64,000 bases of DNA from Thamnaconus septentrionalis (lineage: Eukaryota; Chordata; Actinopteri; Tetraodontiformes; Monacanthidae), in contig CM020513.1 in assembly GCA_009823395.1 (NCBI GenBank), positions 12,422,001 through 12,486,000 of the forward strand. The letters are read 5' to 3'. The notes beneath the pieces are model-generated. The model had not been told where the DNA came from, made no database searches, and saw only the letters and a program-made list of their open reading frames with translations. Positions 1 through 12,330 of this stretch are shown here, in pieces. The first letter of the stretch is position 1. Every line of letters starts with the position of its first letter. The translations under genes were made by a program, and so were the position numbers.

Positions 1-121
1 AACAAAATATATAAACACGAAAGCGTCAAACAGGGCCCCCATAAACCTAAAACAAAAGTACAGAGTGCCGAGTGCCAAAGAAAACCAAAACTAAACGTAA
101 AAGCTAAGACACAAAATATAA

Positions 122-435
122 ACACGGAGTCAAGATAGGGTACGAGCATTGCACTTAGCTAGCACAAGCGGGACAAACAGGGAGCATTGCACGTAGGGCA
201 CAAACAAAGCGAGGGCGTCACAAAGCTAGCACAATACGAAAGTCAAACAGGGTACGAGTGCTGCACGTAGCTAGCACAGACACGGGAGTCAAGATAGGGT
301 ACGAGTGCTGCACGTAGCTAGCACAGACACGGGAGTCAAGATAGGGTACGAGTGCTGCACGTAGCTAGCACAGACACAGGAGTCAAGATAGGGTACGAGT
401 GCGTCACAAAGCTAGCACAATACGAAAGTCAAACA
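122..435. repeat. 47-bp minisatellite, several imperfect copies
   Basis: A unit of 47 bp, beginning GTCAAGATAGGGTACGAG and ending CAGACACGGGA, recurs back to back at about 287, 334 and 381, with more diverged copies before and after. Each unit carries GCACGTAGCTAGCAC. Some copies replace the middle with GCGTCACAAAGCTAGCAC, so two unit variants alternate. Adjacent sequence at 1-121 and 436-710 is also of repeat character, but I cannot assign it to a family. Confidence 0.85.
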
Positions 436-2814
436 GGGTGCGAGGGCTAACAGCCACGGTCAGACTGCCGCCCCTGCGTTCAGGATCATGGCAGCTTTTA
501 TGGCTTTGGGGATGCCATCTCACGCTGTTGCGCAGGTGGCGGCGATCAGCGAATCACGGTGAGCGGAGGCAGGAACTCCCCCCAGTTGATGACGTTGAAG
601 CAGCTGATGATCGGGGAACCACCTGGCGAACGGAGTTAGGGAACACACCCACGCCCCAACATACACACCCAAAATACGGTACCCGTAACAGTTGGTGTTG
701 GAGGTCATTTGTCTGATGAGTCACTGATAGAGAAAGGAGAGGGGACACGTTCCAATCCACTTACCATTAAATCTTTCCATATGTCGGCTGGTGACAGTTG
801 GAGTTTTATTCCTTCTCAGGAACAAAGCCAATGTTGGGAAGAAAACATTCAATTCAAAGGGAATTTCTAATTGGATGTTGGTTCCTCTTGTCTCGGTTTT
901 GCTCTGCCCCGGATTTGGTTGACACTGGAGGTAGAAGTAGGCATTGTTTGAGCAAATCAATATCCAGTCACGTCGCACATACATGGTTGGGTGTTTTTGC
1001 TGTGACAGAAAGATATTGCGCTGCGCTTCTCTGCCCCGTCATCTTCGCCTCTGTCTTCAAACGGGCCGGTGTGTTTGGATCACAAGCCACTCTGCAGATT
1101 TTCGCCTCTGCGGTGCCGTTTTGGTTCAGAGTAGTGGATTATTTTCTCAATCAAGACGTTTTATGTAACCGCTAGCCTGAGAGGATTATGGGAAAAACAC
1201 GCTCCTTTTAGAATTTAGTCCAATGAGCAATGAAGATGCAACCTTCCTCTCTGCCATGTGCTGTGTGAATGGGTCTGCGTCCCAATGCATCGTGGGACTT
1301 TCTCCTTCATTTATAAAAGAAGAAAAACTGTTAGGAATGAATTGTCATAACTGACTGATTTACACTTCCTCTTGAACATTCCATGGAATCCACCTCACCT
1401 GTCTTTTGCCTTCCTCAGGGCAGCTGAGGAAAAATTACATTTCATGTCCTTGGAGTTCGGTGACGGTGTTAGCGCCTGATCACCATGGCAACTGCTCATT
1501 TCGTCACCACTCCCCAGGTGTGCTGTGTAATTTGTGTCCATACTCCCTCGTGTTGCATACTGTGACTTATGTAACAATCATTGCACCTGTGCATGACAGG
1601 GATAACCACTGTCATTGCAGATGAGAAGCTGCGCTTATAAGAAGATTTCCCTTTTGTTCCCTCAGCGCACCAGCCAGCCTGTTTGCCATCTCTCTCACAG
1701 ACACTTAAGCTGTGTTCCAGACTTGAAATCTCCGAGATTTTCTCTTTGGCTGGCAAAGCGAACTGTCTCCTACTCCTGTATTTACAAATTCAGCGTGCTG
1801 TCTCAGGCTAGGAAATAACGGCGAGTGGCAGCGCATCACGGTGAGCAATACAGCCCACAGATGAAAATCCACTTGTTCTGGTACAGTAATTAGTGCCAGA
1901 AGGGTGCAGTATTAGCACATTGGGCTTATTCAGTGCTGATGCTCCAGTGGGCTCAGGGCTGGGAGAGTAGGACTCAATCCTAGTGGGGCAGATAGATGAC
2001 GTGATCCGTGAGGGGAGCCTGAAAGAGGTCCTGATCATTAAAAAGTCTCATTACATGGTGGTAATGAGATCAGCGTTTTGGGCTCAAGGCTGGTGGCTTG
2101 CAGAGGATCCAGTTCTCTCCGGGCTTGAATCTAGAGGATTTATCTCTTGAAATGTTTTATTTTTTCCACCGATGATCTGGGCTCAAGGTTATATTTCTCT
2201 GGAGGGAATTATTTGACCTGATCTGTGGGCTAAAGCAGCAGAAAACAATCTTTACTCTCGCTCAAAATAATGGTTTTTAGGTGCGTTCCATTTCATGCAT
2301 GTGAGGTCAAAATATGGGGTTTCTTGGTTAAGGGCACCATAGAGAAGAACAGAATAACAATAAACAAACTGATGGCCTGCATTTGAGGTCGAGCTGGTTG
2401 TGTGCACACCTCATGGATTACAGTTTGATTACAAGTATTTATTAAGTAGGGAAAGTCAAAAGATACAACATCCTTGTTTGTCAGCATTAAAAGAGGTTTA
2501 GTTCACTTTTATCCACTTCTGGAAGTCAATCCCAACTCTTTTATCCTTTGTTCGTGAAGTGCGGCGGCCCACATTTAGATTGAGTTGCTCCCTTTAAACT
2601 TGAATCAAAGTGTTCCCGTGTGATCCTCCACTGTCACGGCACTTGAACAGTAGCTGCTTAAACACCACATGAGGCCCAGCTCATTCCCTGGCTTGCCCAT
2701 CCTGTTGCAACGGCCCCGACCCTGCCGTGTATATGCTTGTGGGCGCGCCACAGGTACGTCACCAGTTGACGTTGCGGATGATTAAGGTTTCCGCAATGTC
2801 AATATGGGTTTCAT

Positions 2815-2848
2815 GGTTTCACGGTTCACCTCTGTGAACCGTGAAACC
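2815..2848. repeat. Perfect 15-bp inverted repeat, 4-nt loop
   Basis: The left arm GGTTTCACGGTTCAC (2815-2829) and the right arm GTGAACCGTGAAACC (2834-2848) are exact reverse complements separated by CTCT. It lies in the presumed frmd5 intron 1. Confidence 0.9.
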
Positions 2849-5382
2849 CGTGTTGTCAAGCACAGAGTAAATAACCACAGCCACATTTGGCATTTCTAGA
2901 TTTTGCGCTTTACCCCTTGGTGAGACCCATCAGGGAAGTTGCCCAATTCCTGTGGCGCTGGGTGACATCATTGACCCCCAGCTGCATGACTGGCTAGAAG
3001 CTGGAAAGAGAGGTTGGAGGGGTGGAAGCAAAGCAAAGCAAAAAAACAAAAAACAAAAAATCCCTGCCTCCCACGCCACTCTGGTCCCAGTTACACTAGA
3101 CCACATGCCACCCTGTGCGACCAAGCCATGCCATTCAAGCCTCCCCTTGGGCAAACAAAGACCTCTTTCAGGCCAGTCCCCAATGTGATCGTGCGGAGCA
3201 GAAGCAATCTGTTCCTCTTGGCTGCTCGCTCGTTCTCGCTGCAGCTCTGCTGGTTTTGCCCGACGCCCAGGCAGATTCCGCTGTTTGAGTTTTGGGCTGG
3301 GCAATGTCCGTCATCGAAAGGTCAAGAAGGTTGATTTGAGCGAACAAGTGTGTTACAGACTGAGGTTCATGGTCGGCGGCCTTTAAGGGAGAAGCTAATA
3401 AATATGATATGGCATTGACAAGTAAGACATTTTTGTCAAAAGTCTCTCTTCTTTTTCTTACTGCTTATTGGTTTGCTGCAATAAAAGTTCATGGAATGCA
3501 AGTGGACAAATACTCATGCAGCAAAATGTAAAGCATTTTTTTTTTTTTTTTTTTAAAATGAATCATATCCATTACCACAGTATCTGCACTTGACAAAGAC
3601 GGATGCATTTAGGCTGCAACTGTACGGAACCTGTTCTGCAGCTCTGACATTTCAAATTTTGCTGTATTCCTACTACTTGGCTGCTTCGAATGTCACCTGA
3701 CGGCTGTGACCAAACATTCTTTAGCTATTGTTGTGTGTGACAGAGGTAGGGGTCATTGGTGGAAAAAGACTTCAATCTCCAACATGAAGCCTTCAAAGTC
3801 AAAAATATTAAAGCTGTTCAGTGGTGTTTCTGTGTCTTTGCCTAACTGGAAATGAACATGCAGTCTATTGACAGCCCTTATAAAATCTTAGTTTGTACAT
3901 TGGTTCTCATCATGTACCAGCATATCACACCCTATAGGTCACCCATGTCCTGCAGCTGTTATATCAAGGACTCTGCCAGTGAGAAAGTGGAGAAGCTGAA
4001 TGTATGTCGAGTGGCTTCCCTGATCTCTCTCTGATGTTTTATGTTGCCCACCGGGAGGAGGACTATTTGATTGACATACAAGGTTGAAACTGGCCACTCT
4101 GGACCAACATGCACCTGCACTCCCATTAGCCCTGTGGCTTGATGTCACATCTCCACTCTGTCAGTCGGCATGTTCCCATTTCTCTCTAGCTTTTGCATCA
4201 ATCCGCTGGCCTCATTCAATCTGTTGCAGCCAAGGTACTCAAGATGCCTGGACCTCTAAAACAAAAAGCTTTTGAACCCTCAAGACATTTTTAAAGTGAT
4301 CAAAGAGGCTTCTGTCAAAAGTAAAAAAAACCAAAACAAAACAGAGAAGCTTTTTTACAAAAGTATAACATCAATGTTGATGTCCAAGTGTGGATTTTAC
4401 TGGTTTAGTTTCTATTTGCTGGTTATGGTTTGACACTATTGTCCTGGTCTAGTTTGGGACGTGTTCTGGCTCAGAGAAGACAAGTTGCAGCTTAGCCCCT
4501 GGAGTTTTTATGCCATACCCTGATGTGCTTTAAGTTGGTGAGAAATATGAAAGGTTGCAAGAACATCTGATTCAATGATAAATTAATTATGAGCACTGCA
4601 TTTATTTTTCAGATCTTTTTTTTTTTTGCACCTTCACCGCTTTAATTCATTTTTGAATCAGGGAGACCAATTTCTTAGCATTGTTCATTTTTTATGAATC
4701 TTGGTTTTGATCAAAGAGTGGCAGCCGCAGCATCTCTGTGTGAGAATTCCTTCTTCAGTCAGTTCTCTAGCGGCAGCATTGTAGTAATTAGTTGGGATGC
4801 TGTATTCTCACTTTACCCTCTGGTCAAGGTAAAAGGTTATTCAAAAGGTAATCCTTTAAGTCTTAATAAAAACTAGATTTTTACAAGGCAGAGTAAGACA
4901 GCAGAGTAATAGTTCTTTTGTCTCAGATCCAAGTATTTTGTCATTTCATTTTTGACCTTTACAAGTCATAACGTTATTAGTGTAGTGCAGGGTTTTGTTT
5001 TGTTTTGTTTTTTTCATTTTATTGCAAATTCATTAGAATTTTCTGTGGATGTGAAACTTGAAAAGTTGTTAAATATTTGAGTCCTGCTTCAATTGTTTGC
5101 TGTCTGCACTGCTACAGGACCATCAAAAACTTTCATTCCTTACATTGGACAACTGTGTAAGAAGAACTAAGCCTGACCAGTGTGACAGAACTTTAAGTGT
5201 GGCAGAAGCTGAACTAAGCTTGTAGTCACTGCCAGGCGTTATTTTCAGAAATATTCACACTCTTATACCAAGAAGAAAGATGTGCAAATATCCCTCCAGT
5301 TACAGTACCAATAGTGCCGTAACTGGACAAATTACATTCTTCATCCTATTATTCGGGACTGAGCCACAGCGAAGGCCTGCTC

Positions 5383-5450
<68 letters not shown>
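5383..5450. repeat. (ATT)n microsatellite
   Basis: About 22 uninterrupted ATT/TTA units. The open frame across it is an artefact of the repeat. Confidence 0.95.
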
Positions 5451-5451
<1 letters not shown>

Positions 5452-8082
5452 TGCTTCTCCAATTGGCCACACATTTCTTTCTGTCCTCTTTGTTTATATG
5501 ACCTCTTGTTTACTTCAGTCTACATAGTTTATGCATATTGGTATTGGTTTTGCTTTTGGCTTGAGCTTCATTCAAAGTTGTTCATTTTGAAAGAAGCAGG
5601 AAATTCAAAGTCATACTGATTATCTTTGGTTTCCATTTAATATTTAATTTACCGGGCTGTTTTCTAGTTGCTTCTTTTTTTTAATTATTATTCCTTCCTT
5701 TTGATGTCTGGCACACTCAGGTCAATGTCTTATGTAAGCTGTGTGGGAGAGAGATGAATACAAGACTGTTGTAAGAGTGCTATCTTTACATTGTGTATGT
5801 TCTGGAAGGAGTCGCCTACATTCATTCAAAGGGCACACAATGAAGAGTTAGGCCCTGAGCTCTGAGAGGGCCTTGCAAGGAGCGCTGCTCCTGGATACTG
5901 CTGTTGCTATGAGACTGTTGAAAATGTGTTTGAAACACGGCTGTGTTTTGAGAAAAGTTAAAATATTTTTAACACCTAATGCCAGGGCCTGTGTGTACCC
6001 AAAATTATGCTAAGCCTTCTGCGCTAACCATGCAATTGGGGATATAAGCGGCTGCCGCTCTAAAAATATACAAAATTTATTTTTAATGCTGTTCCCTGCT
6101 GTCTCTCTCTCTGTTGACTAATCAGCTTAGAGGAGACCTTTATCATTATTATTATTTTTCACAATGCAATAGTAATAAAGTCTGTTTTCCTGAGTTGCTG
6201 TTAATATTTAAGGCAGGTTTTTTTTTTTAATCATAATTTAGGATCTTGATAAGAGAAAAGAAATTAACAGAAATGTGATGGACATTTAACTTCTGCCCTG
6301 GCTTATGGTCTGATGATATCTTTTGAAAGGTTTCTCATACCGTATTCACAGTGGTGTCACAGTGGTGGTGCAGGGAAAATGTCACAGCTCTGAAATAAAA
6401 AAAAAAAAATATTGTCAAAAGTTTCTCACAGCCGCCTTTGAAAGTTCTACATTTGCTCCACTTCTGGAGATTTATGCTAAGAGGCTTAATTTATATTAAC
6501 TGTACAATCAGATTACTCACTGAATACCAGCTCTTAATTTAGCATGCAAACCAATTAAGCCATGCCCTTTTTTGTTATTTCTCCCCTTGGTTAACCCCAG
6601 ACAAGGTTAGCTGCAGAGGCGTCCATTAGACCCCCCCCCACCCGCTACCAATACCAACCACCACCACCATTTCAAGTCCAACATTCACAATATTGTTTTT
6701 CTGTCGCTGTTCATCTTCATTTAACTCTAATAAAATTTAAAAAGAAGGAAGGGGTATTAGCTAAACAATCACAGAAGAGTCTTCACTGTGTGCTTTGGGC
6801 TGATCTGGGTATTTTCATTTTTTGGCCCATGAAGATAAATGACAAATTGGAAGCTGAATCAGGTGCTTTAGCTTATGTATGGTAGGATATGTATGGTATA
6901 AATGCAGACCAGCTGTTGAAAGACCTTGGAAGATCCAAAACTCTTCCAACCTTTCTATTGCAGCACTCCCAATCAGGATCCAAGTGGACTTTGTGTGTCC
7001 AATAGGATCATTGGAGATAGAAAATGTTGCCCAAAGGGTCGGAGAATGTAGTGTTGGAGAGCTCCATGGTTTCAGTGTTCTTGAATGTGTAAAAACCGGT
7101 CAACGTGAAGTCAGCCTAATTGTGTCATGTGTGAGTCTTTATTTTGTGTTGGAACATCCTGTTCTCACACACTCGACAAAAAATGACACGTTGGTCCTTT
7201 AAAGCTAGAGGCAGCGTTTTGGCAGGAACTGTTTGTTTCCAAGCTTCAAGCTCGGAAAAAAGCTTCAAGATCCAAAGCCTTGATAAGAAAAGTTTTTGCA
7301 TTGGTATAAATCCTAATTGCAAATCATCCACATAAAGCTTTACAACCATGTAATTTTAACTAATGCCCACCCCCTGTGTGCTGGCCTCTCATATTCATGC
7401 CGAGATAACAAAAAACTTCAAGATGAGATGAACCCAGTTCTCACATCCCAGTTATTGGGTTGCCACTTTCTTTACTTTCATCCTCATTAAAACGTTGATC
7501 ACAGAGAAATAATTCCTGCGTGCCCAATTAAACTCTCACAGTGGCAAAGATTAGGCAAGAGGGCGATGCTGGAATCTGTGAAAGTGACACTGCGGTAAAT
7601 CTCCTAAATAAGCTGTCACTCCATGTCCCCAGCCAGCAATTCAGCTGCACTTTTTAGCTTGGCGGGCCTCGCTGTTTGCTTACCAAGTGCTACACAGTGG
7701 GTCGCAGACAGCGCCCACCCATGCTGTCGCAGTTAAATTCTTCACAGCTGTCACACTGAAGAATCAATAAAGAAAGAAAACCCAACCTAATTTCAGAGGG
7801 AATAACAATGCATACTGCATACTCTGGAGCCTCAACTTCTTACATAATAATGTATCCTATAATGATTAATCACATAGGATTAAGAAGAACAGGTTGACAG
7901 ATGTAGGAGGATTAGGCTGCGCTTAGAAGAAATCTTGCTCTGCGGCGAAAAGGAGAAGATGGGTCTTAATTTTGGCAGCCGCAGAAATCACATCCTCCAG
8001 GGACCCAACGGCAAACACAATCAATCCCGACTACACGACCAGATATCATCCACTGGCCTCTTTTAGGTTGACAAGGTGTATC

Positions 8083-8118
8083 TTCATCAGCATCGTGAAG
8101 TTCCACGATGCTGATGAA
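8083..8118. repeat. Perfect 15-bp inverted repeat, 6-nt loop
   Basis: The left arm TTCATCAGCATCGTG (8083-8097) and the right arm CACGATGCTGATGAA (8104-8118) are exact reverse complements around AAGTTC. Confidence 0.9.
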
Positions 8119-10640
8119 CTGGAAATATTGCAGCTCGACTACGCCGGAAGTTTTCGATGAAATGTTTGATTTTGACAACTCTGACAACTACTTAACTTTC
8201 AGCTCCTTGCAAAAAACCAACAAATTTTCTGTGAAGCAGCTGCAGTGAAGGGTTTGATGGCCGCATCTACCCCTGTCTTAACTCTGTAATAATGCATTCT
8301 GGACCTGGTGCTTCTGTAAATCATTTATTGAGAAGATTGCATCTCCCCAGGGCCTCCATTAGAGGGCTGACACGCAGGGCCAGTGGTGGGTCTTTCACGC
8401 TTGTGCGCACAGCCAACTCGTCTCCAGGGCCAAACAGCTTTCTGCATTTTTATGGCTGGATTCACCACTAGAAAGTGATCTTTCCCGGGGCTCTAGAGAC
8501 AATGGAACTTGTGAAGTGGCACCGCAGATGGTTTCTTTGCTCAGCACGAGGTATTTAAATTGAGCAAACAGGGAAATGGGGCTCAGCTTCTTCTTTCTCT
8601 GGTCAATTGGCCAACTTGCCTGCCGCTCATCAGTGTGAGATTTTCAGGTAGACTCTTATGTTTGTGTGTGAGATCTAATTCTTGGATCTGAATTTCTCAT
8701 TTACATCTGAATGCAGTGATGAAGCCTGGAGAATTTCTTTGTACGTAACATAACATAACATAATATGCTTAATACAAAATGAAAATCCAGTTCCTCTTGA
8801 GATTTTAGTTTTTCATCGGATTGATTTACGTTTTTACAAACTATCAGCTCTCACCATGCACCTCTTTACAAAAGACACAATCAGGTCATCTTATTCTATC
8901 TTATTTAGTTTCATAAAATCTATCAATCACATATTTCTGATGCTTGAACAAGCCCGTTGTGACGCTGGTTTTAGACTTTCAGCCGAGTTGACTGTTTGAG
9001 ACAGGACACCCTCACACTGGACTGATGCGGAGTGACAGAGGAAGAGAGAATCTCAGGAAGGAAGATCTTTGTAGCTGGAGCCCCGAGGCGGCTTCACTGC
9101 GACTGAATAGGTTCTGAAGTACAAAACTCGTCTTCACAAGTCGCCAAATAAATCCAAAGTGATTGATGTGCGGTAAAATATTATGTGTTAACTGGTGTGC
9201 TCAAGATAAAGAAAGTTTTGCAGTTGCAAATCAAAAATTATTCCCCTTTAAGAAATAATAGAAACAGACCAATAATCCAGAGGGGAAATTATAATTTGAC
9301 AGTGGAAAGACAAGTTCATTTGAGCAAATTCCCTTCCTCCCCAGATGGCTTTGTCTCTCTGACCTCCATCTTGTGATGACTTGGTTTTCATTGAAGATCT
9401 GAGGGCAGCTGCTTATTGAGGAAGACACAAGATTTTGAGCCGCCGCTTAGTTGGCGGGAGTAAATTTGTCATAGAAAAAGAGCAGTTCTCCAGGCGAGGC
9501 GTAAAGCGAAATAATCCCGGCAAAACTGAGGGTCTCAGCAGGCACCCAAGTTGATATACATGGGGATCAACCTCCTGTAGATGAGAGGCAATCAGAGATC
9601 ATTAGTGTCCGGGGAATGTGAGATGAAACCAGGCCAGAACGTTTCATAATATTAGCATGATGTCCTTTATAATCACGCGAAGCACCAGTCTTCTTGCTAT
9701 CGTGACATAATTAAGCCAGATGGCTGCTATTTTATGTTATGAATATTTCAGAAATGGCAGCTGTACGAGGTGAAGCTCAAGCTGCCTTTTGCCTGACAGA
9801 GGGTCAACTCTGGCACAGGGAGGGAGGCTGAAGGGTGACCCCATCCGCGTTCCTGTAAAATGTTAACACCCACTCAGCAGTTAGCAGTTAGCTGCGGAAC
9901 GGTATCGCACCGATGCCCTCCTCAACCCACACACAGCTTACTGACAGGAAGAAAGCCACAAAAGTTTAAGCTTCTTACATTTGTGCATTGAAGCTGGAAG
10001 ATAGAGAAAATAGTATTTTCTGATTTTTTTTTCACTCACTGAATCGACACAGAACAATCGGCTTCTCTTCAGCTGTGCATGTGTGTGTGTCACAAAACCA
10101 TCTGTGTTTCAACAGATAAGCGCTCATGCTGCTCACGAAGACACCGATGGGAAAGTGGATGAAGCAGCAACAACCTACTTAACAAGGTTTGAGAAGTGCT
10201 TTGAAATGCGGCACTCGACACAAAAGCAAGCCCCTGCATTCCGATTTCAAATAGATACTAAAGAAAACTTTGGAACTCAAAAGTGCAAAGTCCTCACTTG
10301 GAAAAAAGCCCAGCATTCGGGCAGTTTGGATAAGTTATTGCCGCACCCCAATTAAAGCACCCTGTGGGGCAGCTTTGCTTGATGGACCTGCTTGGGAACA
10401 GTTCCTGAGTAGGATGCCTAATATTCTCAAGTGGAACACATAAAAAGGATGTAAAAACCTCTGCAGGCAATAAACCTAAGAATCCAGCAGCTTGCTGCTG
10501 TGTGTTTGTGCATTTTGGAGAATTGCATCAGAAAATGGCGACAGGAATTAAAAAACAAAACAAAAACAGGACACCAGTCAGGCAGCCAACCAGCAGTTTC
10601 TCACCAAGTAGAGGCGGAGCAACAGTGCTGAACGCACTAA

Positions 10641-10648
10641 TGACGTCA
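10641..10648. promoter_or_regulatory. Perfect palindromic CRE octamer
   Basis: TGACGTCA, the full CREB/ATF consensus, occurs in presumed frmd5 intron 1. Function is untested; single octamers occur by chance. Confidence 0.3.
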
Positions 10649-11984
10649 TAGAACACGATGCAGGTAAATGATGGTGTCCTCAACTGCTCAGGAACCTGGA
10701 GCAATGGATTCCCTCAAGGGACTCCACTGTGTAGTAGGTCAAAGCCACCTATCTATAGCCATTGGATTCACTTAGGTAAAGTAATAAAGCAAGACTGTAT
10801 GTCCTCCACAGCACAGGGCCCTTACCTGGCCCTAGCCAGTTAGCAACGTGCTAACGTTGCGTGGCAAGCAGATCAACTAAAATATCTTGGCAAACAGTTG
10901 GGGATGAAGGGAGTGTAGTGGTCAGATGTTCCAAGAGCGTGTTGTCATTTAGCGACAGTGATGGAATGCAGCAGCTTTAATTGTACTTGTAATACAACAA
11001 AATAGTGAAGATGACGACAGGTTCTGTCTGCCATGGAGAGACATTAGACAAAGCAAAGATAGAGTCACCTACTGAGACCACTGAGGGAACCAAACTCTAC
11101 CAGTAAAAATGTGAGGTTTAAAAAAAACAAAGAACGTTGTTCTTTCCCCTGGGTAACCTCTATCCTTGTATTTTGCTACAGCTGTGGCGTCTATATTGCT
11201 ATCTACAGAGGAGGAGGCTATAGTCTATCCGTTCCAGTCACTTGATGGAAAGGCAAGCTGTAGTGGCGATAACTCTGCATGCCGCAACACTGAAAAACTG
11301 CTCGTATCATGTCGAGTTGAAGAGTGCAAGAGAAAATGTCACGTCTGAGGGCCTGATGTAGTCTGGATTAGTGTCGCTGAGTCACTGCCCGACAGACTCG
11401 CTCTACGCTGGCAGCTTGGGGGGGAACGGGGGAGCAAACTGGCGCACCAGAGCTGTGCAAATGCCAAGAAATGAAGCATTGTTTATATGCTAATCCCAAG
11501 CATTACACTGATTGTTCAGCTCATTCAGCTTTGAGACGCATTTGTCACACATTTTAGTAAGAAACCCTAACTGTTGTCACAAAGGAGGGCGTCCCAGGGG
11601 TAATTGAAATATATAGATACGTGGCTACCACGGAAAAAAAAAAAGGTTAACTGTGCTGGCGTTGCATTTTCAAAGTAGTTGTACCTACAACGCTTGACCA
11701 TGCTCGTGGCTGAGAAATTGGACAGGGAATCGATCAAGGCAGTGAAATCCATCAGCAGTGGGCTGAGGTCTGATGTCACAGAATGTAGTCTCTGGGAAAA
11801 AAAACAGTCATTTCTTTTTTGCCTGCAGGATGGTGCAGGAGTGCACGTCACAAACGAGCCACCACCAAATCCACACACCTTTCCCCAGTCAATCAATCTG
11901 TATTGGCCAAGAGTGCATTTGTTTTGCACTGGCACCTGTGCAACAACGACGGTCGCGGTGGACGGGTGGGATTTACCAGATTCG

Positions 11985-12330
11985 TTAACTGCTGAGATGT
12001 CTGGTGTTTCTTGTTGTCTTGTCTTCACTTCCTGTTTTATTTTCTTCTTATCGTCTTCCTCTCGTGCTTGACTCTGACTTCCCTTCTGTTTGCACACCTG
12101 CTTAATCAGTATTCCCTGCCCTGATTGCCTCCACCTGTTACCCATTAGCTTGCCTGTCCCTTTGTTGTTTGTTTATATGTTTTTCCTCCCTTGAGATTGT
12201 TTTTTGTTTGTACTTTTGCGTCCTTGTTGAGTGTTTTTCATTTACACTTTTGAAATAAATATCTTTATTATTAGGTTCGGAGACGTGCAGTTGAGTCCTG
12301 TCCTCTGTCAAGGTCGTTTCAGTCTGGTCC
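11985..12330 (+). mobile_element. LTR-retrotransposon-like terminal remnant
   Basis: This T-rich block has an AATAAA at 12254-12259 followed about 30 bp later by GTGCAGTTGAGTCCTG, an arrangement typical of the R/U5 part of teleost Gypsy-type LTRs. No matching second LTR, gag or pol remnant was seen nearby, so it would be a solo or truncated copy. The assignment rests on recalled pattern, not alignment. Confidence 0.35.

Noticed and set aside
122..435. Possible CRISPR-like array
   Set aside because: The copies are directly tandem without unique spacers, in a vertebrate genome.
11567..12145. 192-codon minus-strand open frame
   Set aside because: It has no recognisable domain or codon bias, and overlaps an LTR-like remnant.
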